Assembly: GCF_023206395.1 (NCBI RefSeq)
Contig: NZ_CP066150.1
Coordinates: 1,116,001-1,180,000, forward strand
DNA: 64,000 bases
Origin: Vibrio sp. ED004
GTDB taxonomy: Bacteria; Pseudomonadota; Gammaproteobacteria; Enterobacterales; Vibrionaceae
Reading direction: 5' to 3'
In this document: positions 15,306-23,827 of the stretch, one piece after another
How positions within the stretch are numbered: the first letter of the stretch is position 1
Layout: every line of letters begins with the position of its first letter
Notes under the pieces: generated by a model
What the model was told of the DNA's origin: nothing
Database searches by the model: none
Seen by the model: only the letters and a program-made list of their open reading frames with translations
Position numbers and translations under genes: made by a program

Positions 15306-15694
15306 AGAGTGCCTCTTATTGAATATCGTCATCTTAACCGAATTTTTAACATTTACGCCTGTTGCTTGTTCTCACTTTCCTAAGCTTGTTCAAACTTTTG
15401 CTTGATGTGTGCAAGGTTTTACAAGGTCTGATTGAGCTGTGTCCGAATATCACCGGTTTTTGTCTTTTTGAAACCTGTTCGATATGTTATCAAAATGTTG
15501 TAATTTGATGGATTGCACATTGGAGCGTCGCAAACATTTTGCTCAATACCTACTGTTTTGCTTAATAAACACTTTTACCTACATGACACACCAATGTGCA
15601 GGCTCTGATAGCAACAAAGACAACACTTATTACAACGATTAAAACGTCTAAGGCTAATGTGACCGCTAGGTCTAGCCAAATAAGGAGATCATGG
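15306..15694. promoter_or_regulatory. Divergent promoter region with a perfect 10-bp inverted repeat
   Basis: TGCACATTGG (15514-15523) and CCAATGTGCA (15591-15600) are exact inverted copies 77 bases apart centre to centre. They lie between a regulator gene and its likely target operon, about 95-180 bases before the ligase start. They could be operator half-sites for the AraC protein. No other gene is visible in these 389 bases. Confidence 0.45.
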
Positions 15695-17302
15695 ATGCAC
15701 AATCTTGCTGTTAACTTGGAACGTAGCGCTTCACTGTTTCCAACTAAAGCCGCTCTGCGTATGGGCTCGGATGAAGTCAGTTTCGCTCAGTTGGAACAAC
15801 TTGTTGGGAAGGTAGCCGCCAATCTAGAACGACTTGGGTTAAAGAAGGGCGATAAGGTCGCGCTGTCGTGTCCCAATGTGACTTATTTCCCCATTGCTTA
15901 TTACGGCATTCTAAAAGCTGGCTGTGTCGTAGTGCCTTTAAACGTGTTGTTTAAGGCCAGAGAGATCGCGTATCACCTCAATGACTCTGACGCGAAAGCT
16001 TATTTATGCTTTGAGGGCAGTGAAGAGTTACCTATTGGGCGCTATGGATTGCAAGGTTTTGCACAGGCCGATAACTGCGAACATTTCGTGTCTATGCCAA
16101 TACCAAACGGCGCAACATCCACACTCTCAGAAGCACATAAGCAGCTTGAATCGATTACCGACTGGATGGCACAACCTTTGGTTTCTTTTGAGTCCGTGGC
16201 TTGCCATGGTGATGATACGGCGGTGATCCTATATACCTCGGGTACCACAGGTCAGCCAAAAGGCGCTGAGCTTTCTCACACCAACATGCAGACCAATGCG
16301 ATGTCGTCACAGTATTTAATGAGATTGGAGTACAGCGACACGACAATGGCCACGCTTCCTCTGTTCCACAGTTTCGGCCAAACCGTCATGATGAACGCGA
16401 GTGTCTTAACGGGTTCGACCATGGTGTTGATTCCGCGTTTTGAACCGTCGCTGGTGATCGAGCAGATCATTAGCCACAAAGTCAGCGTGTTTGCGGGTGT
16501 TCCCACTATGTATATCGCGTTACTAAAGGCGGGAGAAGAGTCTCCTGACACTTCAGAAAAAACAAGCAAACGGTCTGAACAGGTTAAACATAGCCTAAGG
16601 CTTGGGGTGTCTGGTGGTGCTTCCATGCCACTTGAGGTCATTCGTCAGTTTGAATCGCGCTTTGAATTACCGGTATTGGAAGGATACGGGCTATCTGAAA
16701 CGGCGCCCGTTGCGACCTTTAATCATATTGATGGTGATCGACTGTCGGGCAGTGTTGGTCAGCCGCTGTGTGGTCACCTTATTAAGATTGCTGATGTACA
16801 AGGCAACTCCGTCGCAATGGGAGAATTGGGCGAAGTGTGCATTAAGAGCCCAAGTGTTATGAAAGGTTACTATCAACGACCTGAAGCCACGGCAGAAGCG
16901 ATCAGAGATGGCTGGTTTTTAACAGGCGATATCGGACGCGTTGATGAACACGGTAACTTGTTCATTGTTGATCGTGTGAAAGACATGATCATCCGCGGTG
17001 GTTACAACGTTTATCCGCGAGAAATAGAAGAAGTATTGATGTGTCACCCTGATGTAGAAATGGTTGCGGTGGTAGGTGAGCATCATGATCACTTAGGCGA
17101 GGAGATTCACGCTCATGTGGTGCTTCACGAGCATACTCAATGTGATAGCAAAGCCTTGATGGCTTGGTGTCGTGAGCAACTCGCAGATTATAAATACCCT
17201 CGTAAGGTGTTCATTCGTAGTGCGTTACCCATGACGGCAACAGGTAAAATCTTGAAGCGAGAGTTGCACCCTCTAGAAGTCGCGGAGGCAATCAATGGAT
17301 AA
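15695..17302 (+). CDS. Acyl-CoA synthetase (AMP-forming), AlkK/medium-long-chain type
   Basis: This 535-residue ligase activates a carboxylic acid to its CoA thioester through an acyl-adenylate. Key motifs: the P-loop-like ILYTSGTTGQPKGAELSH (about 180), GYGLSETAP, the A8 region WFLTGDIGRVDEHGNLFIVDR with KDMIIRGGYNVYPREIEE, and the catalytic lysine in TATGKILKREL. An AAGGAG at 15682-15687 fits the ATG at 15695; the longer frame back to 15596 lacks a ribosome site. Its last bases overlap the next gene by 8. With the adjoining GMC dehydrogenase it resembles the alkK-alkJ pair, which turns alcohols and fatty acids into acyl-CoA. The chain length preference is unknown. Confidence 0.9.
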   Translation: MHNLAVNLERSASLFPTKAALRMGSDEVSFAQLEQLVGKVAANLERLGLKKGDKVALSCPNVTYFPIAYYGILKAGCVVVPLNVLFKAREIAYHLNDSDAKAYLCFEGSEELPIGRYGLQGFAQADNCEHFVSMPIPNGATSTLSEAHKQLESITDWMAQPLVSFESVACHGDDTAVILYTSGTTGQPKGAELSHTNMQTNAMSSQYLMRLEYSDTTMATLPLFHSFGQTVMMNASVLTGSTMVLIPRFEPSLVIEQIISHKVSVFAGVPTMYIALLKAGEESPDTSEKTSKRSEQVKHSLRLGVSGGASMPLEVIRQFESRFELPVLEGYGLSETAPVATFNHIDGDRLSGSVGQPLCGHLIKIADVQGNSVAMGELGEVCIKSPSVMKGYYQRPEATAEAIRDGWFLTGDIGRVDEHGNLFIVDRVKDMIIRGGYNVYPREIEEVLMCHPDVEMVAVVGEHHDHLGEEIHAHVVLHEHTQCDSKALMAWCREQLADYKYPRKVFIRSALPMTATGKILKRELHPLEVAEAING

Positions 17303-18962
17303 CTATGACTTTATTATCGTTGGTGGTGGCTCCGCTGGTTGTGTGATGGCTTCTCGGCTGTCGGAAGATCCAAATACCACTGTATGTCTGTTGGAGGCTG
17401 GTGGCAAAGACACGAGCCCATTTATTCATACGCCAGTTGGTGTAGTGGCTATGATGCCGACCAAACTCAATAACTGGGCGTTCGAGACCGTTGAACAGCC
17501 AGGTTTAAATGGCCGTAAGGGCTATCAACCGAGAGGTAAGACACTCGGTGGCTCAAGCTCTATCAATGCCATGATGTACGCCCGTGGGCATCGTTATGAC
17601 TACGACACATGGGAAAGCTTAGGCAATGCTGGCTGGAACTATGAGTCATGCCTACCTTACTTTAAGAAAGCTGAAAACAACGAGGTACACCAAGATGAGT
17701 ACCATGGCCAAGGTGGTCCATTGAATGTGGCAAACCTTAGGTCGCCAAGCCCAATGTTGGAACGCTACTTAACTGCGTGTGAGTCGATAGGTGTTCCTCG
17801 CAATGAAGACATCAACGGTGCCGCTCAGTTTGGTGCCATGCCGACGCAGGTGACTCAGCTGAATGGTGAACGATGCAGTGCAGCCAAGGCATATTTAACA
17901 CCGAATCTATCGCGTCCAAATCTCACCGTCGTGACCAAAGCAACCACACATAAGGTTTTGTTTGAAGGTCAAAAAGCGGTCGGGGTTGAATATGGCTCTA
18001 ATGGCAAACGTTACCAGATTCGATGTAACAAGGAAGTCATTTTGTCTGCAGGGGCTTTTGGCTCTCCTCAGTTGCTGTTGCTATCAGGCGTCGGTTCTAA
18101 AGATGAATTGAAGGCTCATGGCATCGAACAAGTTCATGAGTTACCGGGAGTGGGTAAGAACCTACAAGATCATATCGACTTGGTTCACTCATACAAGTGC
18201 AGTGAAAAGCGCGAAACTTTTGGTATCTCGCTACAAATGGCCTCTGAAATGACCAAAGCCTTACCGCTGTGGCATAAAGAACGCCGTGGCAAGATGAGCA
18301 GTAACTTTGCAGAGGGGATCGGTTTTCTTTGCTCCGATGATCATATCGCTGTGCCGGATTTAGAGTTTGTATTTGTGGTCGCAGTAGTCGATGATCATGC
18401 AAGAAAAATTCATACCAGTCATGGATTTACCTCACATGTCACCTTATTGAGACCTAAAAGCCATGGCACCGTGACACTGAATAGCGCCGATCCCTACGAT
18501 CCTCCCAAGATCGACCCTGCGTTTTTTAGCCACCCTGAAGACATGGAGATCATGATTAAAGGGTGGAAAAAGCAATATCAAATGCTAGAGAGTGAAGCGT
18601 TCGATGATATTCGTGGTAATGCTTTTTATCCTGTCGATGCTAGTGATGACAAAGCTATCGAGCAAGACATCCGTAACCGGGCGGATACTCAGTATCACCC
18701 GGTCGGGACCTGTAAAATGGGCCCTAGTAGTGATTTATTAGCCGTGGTGGATAACGATCTTAAAGTCCATGGGGTACACAACTTAAGAGTCATTGATGCG
18801 TCGGTTATGCCGACATTAGTCGGGGCCAATACCAATGCGCCAACCATAATGATTGCTGAGAAAATAGCTGATCAGATGAAAGAGCAATATAGTTTGGATA
18901 AGCAAGACAGTGTAAATAAGCAAGGCGCAAATGAGAACGCAGAACATGAAATGACGGGTTAG
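17295..18962 (+). CDS. GMC family FAD-dependent alcohol/choline dehydrogenase (AlkJ/BetA-like)
   Basis: This 555-residue flavoprotein has the N-terminal FAD motif DFIIVGGGSAGCVMASRLSE (about residues 4-23), the GMC signature GKTLGGSSSINAMMYARGH near residue 85, and the catalytic His/Asn region YHPVGTCKMG ... LVGANTNAPTIMIAEKIAD. It oxidises an alcohol to an aldehyde and probably feeds electrons into the respiratory chain. Overlap by 8 bases with the acyl-CoA ligase shows one operon. Without BetB or choline genes nearby, an AlkJ-like aliphatic alcohol substrate is more likely than choline. The tail after about residue 535 is low in complexity (KQDSVNKQGANENAEHE), unusual for the family. Confidence 0.88.
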   Translation: MDNYDFIIVGGGSAGCVMASRLSEDPNTTVCLLEAGGKDTSPFIHTPVGVVAMMPTKLNNWAFETVEQPGLNGRKGYQPRGKTLGGSSSINAMMYARGHRYDYDTWESLGNAGWNYESCLPYFKKAENNEVHQDEYHGQGGPLNVANLRSPSPMLERYLTACESIGVPRNEDINGAAQFGAMPTQVTQLNGERCSAAKAYLTPNLSRPNLTVVTKATTHKVLFEGQKAVGVEYGSNGKRYQIRCNKEVILSAGAFGSPQLLLLSGVGSKDELKAHGIEQVHELPGVGKNLQDHIDLVHSYKCSEKRETFGISLQMASEMTKALPLWHKERRGKMSSNFAEGIGFLCSDDHIAVPDLEFVFVVAVVDDHARKIHTSHGFTSHVTLLRPKSHGTVTLNSADPYDPPKIDPAFFSHPEDMEIMIKGWKKQYQMLESEAFDDIRGNAFYPVDASDDKAIEQDIRNRADTQYHPVGTCKMGPSSDLLAVVDNDLKVHGVHNLRVIDASVMPTLVGANTNAPTIMIAEKIADQMKEQYSLDKQDSVNKQGANENAEHEMTG

Positions 18963-18994
18963 AAGCACAGATTAGAGATAACAGGCGGATTTAC

Positions 18995-19042
18995 AATAGG
19001 TTAGGGAGCCTTATCCATTAAGGTTCCTTAACCTATTTTGTT
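18995..19042. terminator. Bidirectional terminator between the dehydrogenase and trxC
   Basis: A 19-bp stem pairs 18995-19013 with 19019-19037, with two G:U pairs and a five-base loop; TTTTG follows on the plus strand. It lies 30 bases after the GMC stop and 30 before the trxC end. Confidence 0.88.
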
Positions 19043-19070
19043 TGTTGATTACTGAAAAATCGAAACAAAC

Positions 19071-19505
19071 TTACTTAGTCAGAGCTTGATTAAGCCATTG
19101 ATCAAATTGACCTTTTGGTAACGAACCGTTGATCGTGTCGACACGTTTGCCATCTTTAAACACCATCACCGTGGGGATACTTCTGATTTGGTACAATGCG
19201 GAAAGCTGTTGCTGAGCTTCAGTATCAATCTTAACGAATCGAACACCTCCCGAACGCTCTTTTGCGACGTCGCTAAACACAGGTGCAAAGCCCACACATG
19301 GGTTACACCATGTTGCCCAGAAGTCGACAACTACAGGTTGTGAACTGTTCAAGATAGATTGGAAATTCAATGACGTTCCCTCGATAGGAGCGCCATCGAG
19401 CAGTGCTGTTTTGCACTTACCACAAGTTGGGCTTTCTGAAACTTTTTCTGAAGGAACTCGGTTTACGCCATTACAAGAAGGGCATCGTGTGTTGAATGTA
19501 GACAT
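19071..19505 (-). CDS. trxC: Thioredoxin 2 (TrxC) with a WCNPC active site
   Basis: This 144-residue thioredoxin has the N-terminal zinc module of TrxC, RCPSC ... CGKC (residues about 7-32), and a thioredoxin domain VVVDFWATWCNPCVGFAPVF followed by the cis-Pro segment IRSIPTVMVFKDG. It reduces protein disulfides in the cytoplasm and takes part in oxidative-stress defence. The active site reads CNPC rather than the usual CGPC; Asn at that place may change redox potential. It ends at the bidirectional terminator and is divergent from the KAS III gene. In E. coli trxC is under OxyR; I did not find a clear OxyR site here. Confidence 0.93.
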   Translation of the reverse strand: MSTFNTRCPSCNGVNRVPSEKVSESPTCGKCKTALLDGAPIEGTSLNFQSILNSSQPVVVDFWATWCNPCVGFAPVFSDVAKERSGGVRFVKIDTEAQQQLSALYQIRSIPTVMVFKDGKRVDTINGSLPKGQFDQWLNQALTK

Positions 19506-19627
19506 AACTTTCTCTTTTTATTGTAACTCCGCTGCTAACGCGATTTACGAATCACGCATGGAGCGCTTATACTGTTTAAAACTAGAATACGATACTTAAA
19601 TAAAAACAAACAATAAACAGGTAAATG

Positions 19628-20725
19628 ATGACAAAATTTTACGCCGAAATTACTGGCTGGGGAAAGTGTCTGCCACCAGCCGTGCTGTCCAATGATGATC
19701 TAAGCACTTTCATTGATACGTCTGACGAGTGGATTCGAACTCGAACTGGTATCGAAAACCGTCGTATCAGTCATGTAAATACCTCTGAGCTAGCGACTGT
19801 TGCAGCAAAACATGCCATAGCGTGTGCTGGCCTAACAGCCGAAGATATCGACCTCGTGATCATCGCGACGTGCAGCCCAGACTCCCTTATTCCAAATACC
19901 GCATCTAAGGTTCAACAGAACTTAGGCATTAAGAGTGCAGCGGCTTTCGACCTTAACGCAGCGTGTACTGGCTTCATTTACGGTGTCGAAACCGCGACTC
20001 GACTGATTCAGGCGGGTAACTACCGTAATGCGATCGTTGTAGGTGCAGAACGCCTGTCATTTTTCATTGATTGGACCAAGCGTGATACCGCGGTTCTTTT
20101 CGGTGATGGCGCTGGCGCTGTGGTTCTATCTCGCACTGAAGAGCAAGTTGGCCTGCAAGAAGCCCAAATCGGTTGTGACGCGGAAGGCCGCGATATTTTA
20201 GCAGTACCAAAGTTCGGTACTTCTATGGATCGCTTTGCTGCTGACAACGGTTACTGGGACTTTGATTTCGTAGGCAAAGAGATCTTCAAACGTGCGGTTA
20301 AAGGCATGGGTGCAGCAGCACACACTGTATTGAGCCGTACTGGCATCTCAACAGATAACATCGATGTAGTGATTCCACACCAAGCAAATATCCGCATCAT
20401 TCAAACTCTGTGTGATATGGCGGGCATTGAACGTGAGAAAGCGTTCGTGAACATTCAAAACTACGGCAACACGTCGGCTGCGACTGTGCCAATTGCTTTA
20501 TGTGAATCGTTAGAGCAAGGCTTTGTTAAACCGAACTCAAACATCCTTGTGGCGGCATTCGGTGCCGGTTTAACTTGGGGTGCTGGTCATATTAAATGGG
20601 GTAGCCGTGTTGAACCGCTAGGTCAATCAGATGCTAAGCTTCCAGAAGCCGACAAATCTGCGTTAGAGCTTCTAGAAAGAGCCATTTTACACTGTAAAAC
20701 ACACCCGAATTCAGCGAGCGAATAA
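19628..20725 (+). CDS. Beta-ketoacyl-ACP synthase III (FabH-like)
   Basis: This 365-residue condensing enzyme has the KAS III catalytic triad in order: Cys in [10 protein letters not shown] (about residue 112), His in [10 protein letters not shown] (about 245) and Asn in [16 protein letters not shown] (about 280). It also has [10 protein letters not shown] near the start and [12 protein letters not shown] near the end. It starts fatty acid chains by condensing acetyl- or another acyl-CoA with malonyl-ACP. It carries a tail of about 40 residues past the usual FabH end ([19 protein letters not shown]) that is not typical. It is a lone gene, not in the fab cluster, so it is probably a second KAS III with a different primer preference. 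Starts at 19625 and 19628 are both possible. Confidence 0.9.
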   Translation: MTKFYAEITGWGKCLPPAVLSNDDLSTFIDTSDEWIRTRTGIENRRISHVNTSELATVAAKHAIACAGLTAEDIDLVIIATCSPDSLIPNTASKVQQNLGIKSAAAFDLNAACTGFIYGVETATRLIQAGNYRNAIVVGAERLSFFIDWTKRDTAVLFGDGAGAVVLSRTEEQVGLQEAQIGCDAEGRDILAVPKFGTSMDRFAADNGYWDFDFVGKEIFKRAVKGMGAAAHTVLSRTGISTDNIDVVIPHQANIRIIQTLCDMAGIEREKAFVNIQNYGNTSAATVPIALCESLEQGFVKPNSNILVAAFGAGLTWGAGHIKWGSRVEPLGQSDAKLPEADKSALELLERAILHCKTHPNSASE

Positions 20726-20730
20726 CGCTG

Positions 20731-21222
20731 ATGGGTACAGTAACCAAAGTACGTCTTATGACAAAAGCCGACCTTGATGGGGCTGCTTTAGTTCACCAAG
20801 CTACTTTTGTTCGACAGCAAAACTCAAAAGCTTGGTTACAATGTAACTTAAATGCCGCACCACGCTTTCTTAACTTCGTTGCTGAAAGCGAAGGTGAGGT
20901 TGTTGGCTACATTATCTGGGTTCAAAAGAGTGGGTTTAGACCTGAAGCTGTTTTGGAACTCGAGCAACTTGCCGTGTTACCGATCGCGCAGGGGCAAGGA
21001 TTAGGTAAAAAGCTGATTCTAGACTCCTTTCCGCAAGTGAAGCTGAAGTTAGCAGAGCAAGGCTCGACGCTAAAACATGTATTAGTGACCACCAGAGCAG
21101 ACAACTTCGCACAAAAGCTTTACCAGTCGACGTTGGGTGCAGAGGTCGAAACCACGATTTCAAATCTGTACTCTGCGGATGAAGTGCTTATGATAGCTCG
21201 CAATGTGGGTGAACGAATCTGA
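20731..21222 (+). CDS. GNAT acetyltransferase
   Basis: This 163-residue protein has the GNAT core: VTKVRLMTKADLDGAALVHQ at the start, EGEVVGYIIWVQ (beta 2-4), then LEQLAVLPIAQGQGLGKKLI with the acetyl-CoA loop QGQGLG, then VTTRADNFAQKLYQSTLGAE. The substrate is unknown. It begins 5 bases after the KAS III stop, without a clear ribosome site, so it is probably translated from the same message; ATG 20758 is an alternative start. A terminator follows at 21280. Confidence 0.82.
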   Translation: MGTVTKVRLMTKADLDGAALVHQATFVRQQNSKAWLQCNLNAAPRFLNFVAESEGEVVGYIIWVQKSGFRPEAVLELEQLAVLPIAQGQGLGKKLILDSFPQVKLKLAEQGSTLKHVLVTTRADNFAQKLYQSTLGAEVETTISNLYSADEVLMIARNVGERI

Positions 21223-21279
21223 TCGCTGAGTTCTTAGAACCCATTATAATCAGCGATGTAAATTGATTTACGTTTAATT

Positions 21280-21303
21280 AGGGACTTCTACAGTCCCTTT
21301 TGT
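21280..21303 (+). terminator. Terminator after the KAS III-GNAT pair
   Basis: AGGGACT (21280-21286) pairs with AGTCCCT (21292-21298) across a TCTAC loop and is followed by TTTTG. It is only 19 bases before the glycosyltransferase start, so that gene either depends on read-through or has its promoter upstream of the hairpin. Confidence 0.82.
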
Positions 21304-21321
21304 TATTTCTTAGGAAGTGTT

Positions 21322-22554
21322 TTGAAGAAAGTTTTAGCAATTGGCTACGTTTGGCCAGAACCGAATTCATCGGCGGCTGGCAGCCATATGATGTCTCTAT
21401 TACGTCTATTTAAGAGACAAGGTTGGTCTGTTGAGTTCGCAACTCCAGCTCAAGAAACCGAGCACATGATTGATCTCTCTGAAGAGGGCATCACAAGCCA
21501 ATCTATTCAGCTAAATTGCGATAGCTTTGACCAGTACATCGAAGAGCTGCAACCTGATGTCGTGATGTTTGACCGTTTCATGATGGAAGAACAATTTGGC
21601 TGGCGCGTTGAGAAGGTATGCCCGAACGCGTTTAAGCTGTTGGATACTGAAGACTTGCAGTTTCTGCGTAATGCGCGCCATGAAGCCGTTAAGAAAGAGA
21701 CAGAACTGACTAAAGCGCATTTGTACAGTGACCTAGCTAAACGTGAAATTGCAGCGATCCTACGCTGTGATCTTTCGTTGATCATTTCTAGCTACGAAAT
21801 GGAATTGCTTCAATCTGAGTTTAATATCGATCCAAAACTGCTTCATCACTTGCCGTTCATGGTTGATCTTAATACTCTACCTGAAAGCACGAAAAGCTTT
21901 GAAGAACGTAAGCATTTCATGACGATAGGTAATTTTAGACACGCACCGAACTGGGATGCAGTGCTTCAGTTACAGAAGATTTGGCCGAAGGTTCGCAAGC
22001 AGTTACCTGACACTGAACTTCATATTTACGGATCTTACCCGCCGCCGAAAGCAACGGCTTTGCACAACCCTAAAACCGGTTTCCATATAAAAGGTTGGGC
22101 TAAAGACGCTCAAGAAGTGATGGAACAGGCGCGTGTGTGTGTCGCGCCACTGCGTTTTGGTGCGGGTATTAAAGGTAAGTTGCTCGATGCGATGAAGCTT
22201 CAAACTCCAAACGTGACCAGTGAAATTGGTAGTGAAGGCATGTTGCCGCAAGGTGATTTGCAATGGCCGGGCGCGGTTGCAGACGATATTGACGAGTTTG
22301 TTGAACAAGCTGTTGCTCTATACAAAGATGAAGAGAAGTGGCTTAAAGCACAAAGCCAATGTCATTCAATCCTAGAAGCGCACTATGAGCAGAATCAACT
22401 CGGCGACACATTGATTGAGCGATTAACTGCGTTAGAGTCAGATCTTGAATCTCATCGACTGGATAACTTCTTTGGTTCGATGCTTAAGCACCACAGCATG
22501 GCGAGCACCAAGTACATGTCGCAGTGGATAGCTGAAAAGAACAAGACTAAGTAA
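21322..22554 (+). CDS. Glycosyltransferase, GT4-like family
   Basis: This 410-residue protein has a two-domain GT-B layout: N-terminal KKVLAIGYVWPEPNSSAAGS, and a C-terminal domain with FMTIGNFRHAPNWDAV, LHIYGSYPPPK and VCVAPLRFGAGIKGKLLDAM, followed by PNVTSEIGSEGM. The last segments are the nucleotide-sugar-binding region of family 4 transferases. The start codon is TTG at 21322 with AGGA seven bases upstream. It probably adds a sugar to a cell-envelope polysaccharide. It stands alone outside any polysaccharide cluster, so its acceptor cannot be named. Confidence 0.87.
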   Translation: MKKVLAIGYVWPEPNSSAAGSHMMSLLRLFKRQGWSVEFATPAQETEHMIDLSEEGITSQSIQLNCDSFDQYIEELQPDVVMFDRFMMEEQFGWRVEKVCPNAFKLLDTEDLQFLRNARHEAVKKETELTKAHLYSDLAKREIAAILRCDLSLIISSYEMELLQSEFNIDPKLLHHLPFMVDLNTLPESTKSFEERKHFMTIGNFRHAPNWDAVLQLQKIWPKVRKQLPDTELHIYGSYPPPKATALHNPKTGFHIKGWAKDAQEVMEQARVCVAPLRFGAGIKGKLLDAMKLQTPNVTSEIGSEGMLPQGDLQWPGAVADDIDEFVEQAVALYKDEEKWLKAQSQCHSILEAHYEQNQLGDTLIERLTALESDLESHRLDNFFGSMLKHHSMASTKYMSQWIAEKNKTK

Positions 22555-22581
22555 CAGACACAATAAACTGAATCAAATCAT

Positions 22582-22612
22582 AAGCCCTTAGGTTAACGCC
22601 TAGGGGCTTTTT
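22582..22612 (+). terminator. Terminator after the glycosyltransferase gene
   Basis: AAGCCCTTA (22582-22590) pairs with TAGGGGCTT (22601-22609) with one G:U pair, followed by TTTT. Confidence 0.88.
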
Positions 22613-22674
22613 CATGCAGGACGCTTATTAATTCCAGACTTACAAACCGAAACATACTAGCAGTACATTAGCAT

Positions 22675-22701
22675 TGACTAATTTATATTTATTAGTAAAA
22701 T
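22675..22701. promoter_or_regulatory. Promoter with operator-like inverted repeat before the sulfur transporter genes
   Basis: The perfect inverted repeat ACTAAT-N8-ATTAGT (22677-22696) overlaps a possible -35 TTGACT (22675-22680) and -10 TAAAAT (22696-22701). AT-rich palindromes of this type are bound by ArsR-type persulfide sensors (BigR/YgaV group) that control YeeE/YedE genes. No such regulator is encoded next to it, so a distant one would be needed. Confidence 0.45.
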
Positions 22702-22798
22702 CTAATATGAGTTTATTAATAAAGCCTAATTTAAAGTTGCGACGAGTTAAATTTAAGCAGTAACGAGTTAGATTCGAGTTGTTAGATGGGAGAGGTCG

Positions 22799-23278
22799 GT
22801 GATGAGTTTAATACCTTGGGATGCATTGTTCGGTGGCGTGTTGTTAGGCGCGTCGGCAATTATTCTTATGTTAGGTATAGGGCGAGTAGCAGGAATCAGC
22901 GGTATTGTTAGCCGACTCTTGCCATTAGGCTTGGACAATAATGCAAGTAAGGCTTCTCAAGCAGGTTCGGACAGCAACATTGAGAGGACCGAAAAGCACT
23001 GGCGCATTGCCTTTGTTGTGGGAATGGTCGCAAGTGGTTGGCTATTGATTCCGACGGGTTACCAACTTCCACAGTTGGAAGAGATGGATCTCGCTTTGGT
23101 GATTATTGCTGGCCTCTTGGTGGGCTTCGGTACCAAAACAGCGAACGGTTGTACTAGCGGCCACGGTATTGTCGGAATGGCTCGTTTATCTAAACGTTCT
23201 ATTGTTGCGACCTGTGTATTTATGGGTGTGGCAATCGTAACCGCGTTTATCAAGAACCTGATTGGCTTGGGGGTATAA
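22799..23278 (+). CDS. YeeE/YedE-family sulfur transport protein, subunit A
   Basis: This 159-residue membrane protein has four or five hydrophobic segments. It contains the family cysteine motif GFGTKTANGCTSGHGIVGMARLSKRS (around residues 110-135), where the GCTSGHG cysteine is the conserved relay residue for thiosulfate or sulfane-sulfur transfer. It ends in TAATG overlapping the second gene. Single-domain YeeE halves normally work as a two-gene pair, as here. GTG/ATG choice: the ATG at 22799 overlaps a GGTGATG ribosome site. Transport of reduced sulfur species is inferred from the family. Confidence 0.85.
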   Translation: MMSLIPWDALFGGVLLGASAIILMLGIGRVAGISGIVSRLLPLGLDNNASKASQAGSDSNIERTEKHWRIAFVVGMVASGWLLIPTGYQLPQLEEMDLALVIIAGLLVGFGTKTANGCTSGHGIVGMARLSKRSIVATCVFMGVAIVTAFIKNLIGLGV

Positions 23279-23709
23279 TGAAAAACGCTTCATTTACTAT
23301 CGTTATCGGTTTGGTCGCAGGTATTCTGTTTGGGTCAGGAATGATCATTTCAGGCATGGTTGATCCTGAGAAGGTACTCGGCTTCTTAGACATTACCGGT
23401 AACTGGGACATTAGTTTGGCATTCGTCATGGGCGGCGCGCTGTTAGTCTTCGCTCCGTTTTATCATCTGGTCATTAAAAAGCGTGCTAAAGCGATCAATG
23501 GCGAGCCGTTAGATAGCCGTAACAATCCACTAATCGATAGAAAGCTGATTCTTGGCTCTACAGCGTTTGGCTTAGGCTGGGGGATTGCTGGCTTTTGCCC
23601 GGGTCCTGCAGTAACCAGCCTTAGTGGAGGTAACCCAATGGTATGGGTGTTTATGGTCAGTATGCTGGTGGGAATGTGGCTAGCGGGTCGGACGAACAAA
23701 ACCTGTTAG
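23278..23709 (+). CDS. YeeE/YedE-family sulfur transport protein, subunit B (DUF6691 type)
   Basis: This 143-residue partner of the upstream gene has four hydrophobic segments with FGSGMIISGMVDPEKVLGFLD near the start and GFGLGWGIAGFCPGPAVTSL (GFCPGP motif, residues about 96-115). The cysteine in GFCPGPA corresponds to the second sulfur-relay cysteine of fused YeeE proteins. Its ATG overlaps the upstream stop by one base. Together the two genes form a split YeeE transporter. A terminator follows at 23772. Confidence 0.85.
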   Translation: MKNASFTIVIGLVAGILFGSGMIISGMVDPEKVLGFLDITGNWDISLAFVMGGALLVFAPFYHLVIKKRAKAINGEPLDSRNNPLIDRKLILGSTAFGLGWGIAGFCPGPAVTSLSGGNPMVWVFMVSMLVGMWLAGRTNKTC

Positions 23710-23771
23710 TAGCAATCTTATCGCTGACTATATTGGCTTTGACGTTATTCGTTCTGAACTGACCAAGCATA

Positions 23772-23814
23772 GAGGTTGACTCGCTTTAATTAGAAAGCCA
23801 GTCAGCCTCTTTTT
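23772..23814 (+). terminator. Terminator after the YeeE/YedE pair
   Basis: GAGGTTGACT (23772-23781) pairs with AGTCAGCCTC (23800-23809), one G:U pair, followed by five Ts. It also lies just past the end of the minus-strand nuclease gene at 23828. Confidence 0.85.
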
Positions 23815-23827
23815 ACATCTCTATCTA

